Source of the DNA: Acidimicrobiia bacterium
GTDB taxonomy: Bacteria > Actinomycetota > Acidimicrobiia > Spongiisociales > UBA4744
Assembly: GCA_029863625.1 (NCBI GenBank)
Contig: JAOTUY010000032.1
Span: 1-35,499, forward strand
Length of the DNA: 35,499 bases
Direction of reading: 5' to 3'
Shown here: piece by piece, positions 34,542 through 35,499 of the stretch
Numbering within the stretch: position 1 is the first letter of the stretch
Layout of the letters: the number at the start of each line of letters is the position of its first letter
Translations under genes and position numbers: made by a program
Notes under the pieces: model-generated
The model's database searches: none
What the model was told of the DNA's origin: nothing
What the model saw: the letters and a program-made list of their open reading frames with translations, nothing else

Positions 34542-35499
34542 TTAGACCTCTATATCCACGATTTTCTTGAGCCAATACACGCCTGCACCCATCAAACCCA
34601 GCCCGACGGCTATGGCAATAAGCCCGGCCGTCTCAGTGAAGAGTGGTTCGAGATAGCTGCGATTAGTACTGAAGAGAAACGCGAAGAGCACAATGGGCAA
34701 CAGTGCGAGCACAATCGCCGACAAGCGACCTTCTGCTGTGAGGGCCCTGATCTCACCCTTGAGTCGGTTCCGCTGACGCATGGTATCGGCCACGGTTTGC
34801 AGGACCTCGGCGAGGTTACCGCCGACCTCCCGCTGAATCTCGATCGCCATGACCGCCCATTTGAAATCTTCGGAACGCATCCGGTCGGCAATCGCCTGCA
34901 TGGTGTCAACGACGGGTCGTCCGAGGCGCGATTCGGCAATCGAACGCCCGAACTCTCTCCCGGTGGGTTGCGGAGCCTCCGCTGCCACTGCCTCAACCGC
35001 CTGTAACAGTGAGTAACCGGCCCGAAGAGACGTCGACAAAAGCGTGAGCGTATCCGGAAGCTGCCGCTCGAATATCCGCTTTTCCCGCGTTCCGGCAAAC
35101 TGGATGGCCGCCGCAACGATCATCAACACGAAGAGGAACCCGACCCCGGCCGCGATCCAGCTTCTCATGAACAAGCCGGCCAGGATACCGGCAATGACAC
35201 TGAGTCCGAGTCCGGCCGCCACTGCCTCACCGCCCCGGAGCGGAATGTTCGCTTGCTCGAGGACCGCATTGATACCACTCAGCAGACCCCGCCGTTGGGC
35301 GGCCTCTTCCGCCGATGCAGCGAAGCGACTCAAGCCCGGAATCCTCGCCAGGAATCCCTTCTTTTTCTCCTCAGGCGCGGCAGTTCGGCCCCGCCCGTAA
35401 GCCTGGAGGCGCTGACGGAAAGCCGAGGCTGCGTCTTCGTCGCCGGGACCGGCCAGGATGAAGATGAAGAGCACGATTCCCATACCCACCGCCAGGGTT
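34542..35499 (-). CDS. tadB: Tad pilus inner-membrane protein TadB (GspF family), 5' end cut by the window
   Basis: At least 315 residues of a GspF-domain protein. It shows a helix at the very N-terminus (GMGIVLFIFILAG), a basic linker, two helices (~88-130), the F domain with LPDTLTLLSTSLRAGYSLLQ, FGRSIAESRLG, FKWAVMAIEIQREVGGNLAE, TMRQRNRLKGEIRALTAEGR, and two C-terminal helices. The open frame continues to the last base of the window, and the residues before GTG 35489 extend the first helix (TLAVGMG), so the true start is probably outside. It pairs with TadC. An upstream tadA ATPase gene would be expected just beyond the edge. Confidence 0.92.
   Translation of the reverse strand, partial: TLAVGMGIVLFIFILAGPGDEDAASAFRQRLQAYGRGRTAAPEEKKKGFLARIPGLSRFAASAEEAAQRRGLLSGINAVLEQANIPLRGGEAVAAGLGLSVIAGILAGLFMRSWIAAGVGFLFVLMIVAAAIQFAGTREKRIFERQLPDTLTLLSTSLRAGYSLLQAVEAVAAEAPQPTGREFGRSIAESRLGRPVVDTMQAIADRMRSEDFKWAVMAIEIQREVGGNLAEVLQTVADTMRQRNRLKGEIRALTAEGRLSAIVLALLPIVLFAFLFSTNRSYLEPLFTETAGLIAIAVGLGLMGAGVYWLKKIVDIEV

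Noticed and set aside
1..35499. CRISPR arrays, insertion sequences, tRNA or rRNA genes, phage modules
   Set aside because: No regularly spaced repeats, transposase motifs, attachment sites or RNA gene structures were found on reading both strands.

Overview
The window is high-GC bacterial DNA with dense coding, ATGA/GTGA start-stop overlaps, many GTG and some TTG starts, and several genes whose predicted -10 box lies only 6-10 nt before the start codon (leaderless transcripts). Together with RecA-NDp type DNA-damage promoters (TTGTCA-N11-TACACT) in front of uvrA and uvrB, this points to Actinomycetota. A deep-branching class such as Acidimicrobiia is my guess; the sequence does not prove it.

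Layout. 1-3620 (+): two tandem paralogous polytopic membrane proteins (GHDGQ family) and a GT39-like glycosyltransferase, chained by ATGA overlaps. 3617-9893 (-): two more tandem GHDGQ-family genes, a GT87-like glycosyltransferase and uvrA. 10045-22482: a surface-glycan island. It holds a GT-C glycosyltransferase, the dTDP-sugar aminotransferase wecE/rffA, a GtrB/ArnC-like polyprenyl-phosphate glycosyltransferase, an operon of ATP-grasp ligase, fold-type-III PLP decarboxylase and sulfotransferase, a Wzx-like flippase, rmlB-rmlA and two SAM methyltransferases. 22534-29321: uvrB, a GT87-like gene, a third tandem pair of GHDGQ-family genes, and coaE; between the pair lie fused remnants of coaE and uvrB. 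29348-31518 (+): a NarL-type histidine kinase and response regulator. 31619-35499: two Flp-type pilin genes ending in a strong terminator, then, convergent on the - strand, a GT-C-like membrane protein, tadC and tadB (cut by the window edge).

How the genes fit together. RmlA and RmlB make dTDP-4-keto-6-deoxyglucose, the substrate WecE aminates to dTDP-4-amino-4,6-dideoxygalactose (dTDP-Fuc4N). No rmlC or rmlD is present in the window. The GtrB-like enzyme could load a sugar on polyprenyl phosphate for the many GT-C type membrane enzymes, the flippase could export lipid-linked intermediates, and the methyltransferases, sulfotransferase and ligase/decarboxylase pair look like decorating enzymes. 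The uvrA, uvrB and coaE genes are housekeeping loci among which the glycan membrane genes have expanded by tandem duplication.

The most striking structure is a duplication scar at 27129-27653. A segment running from inside uvrB, across one GHDGQ-family gene, into the 3' end of coaE was duplicated in tandem. This left a coaE C-terminal remnant joined to a uvrB N-terminal remnant between the two gene copies, and the remnant uvrB still carries its DNA-damage type promoter. The best candidate for an undescribed pathway is the ATP-grasp/PLP-decarboxylase/sulfotransferase operon (13921-17475) beside Fuc4N biosynthesis; the best candidate for an uncharacterised protein family is the six-member GHDGQ membrane family.
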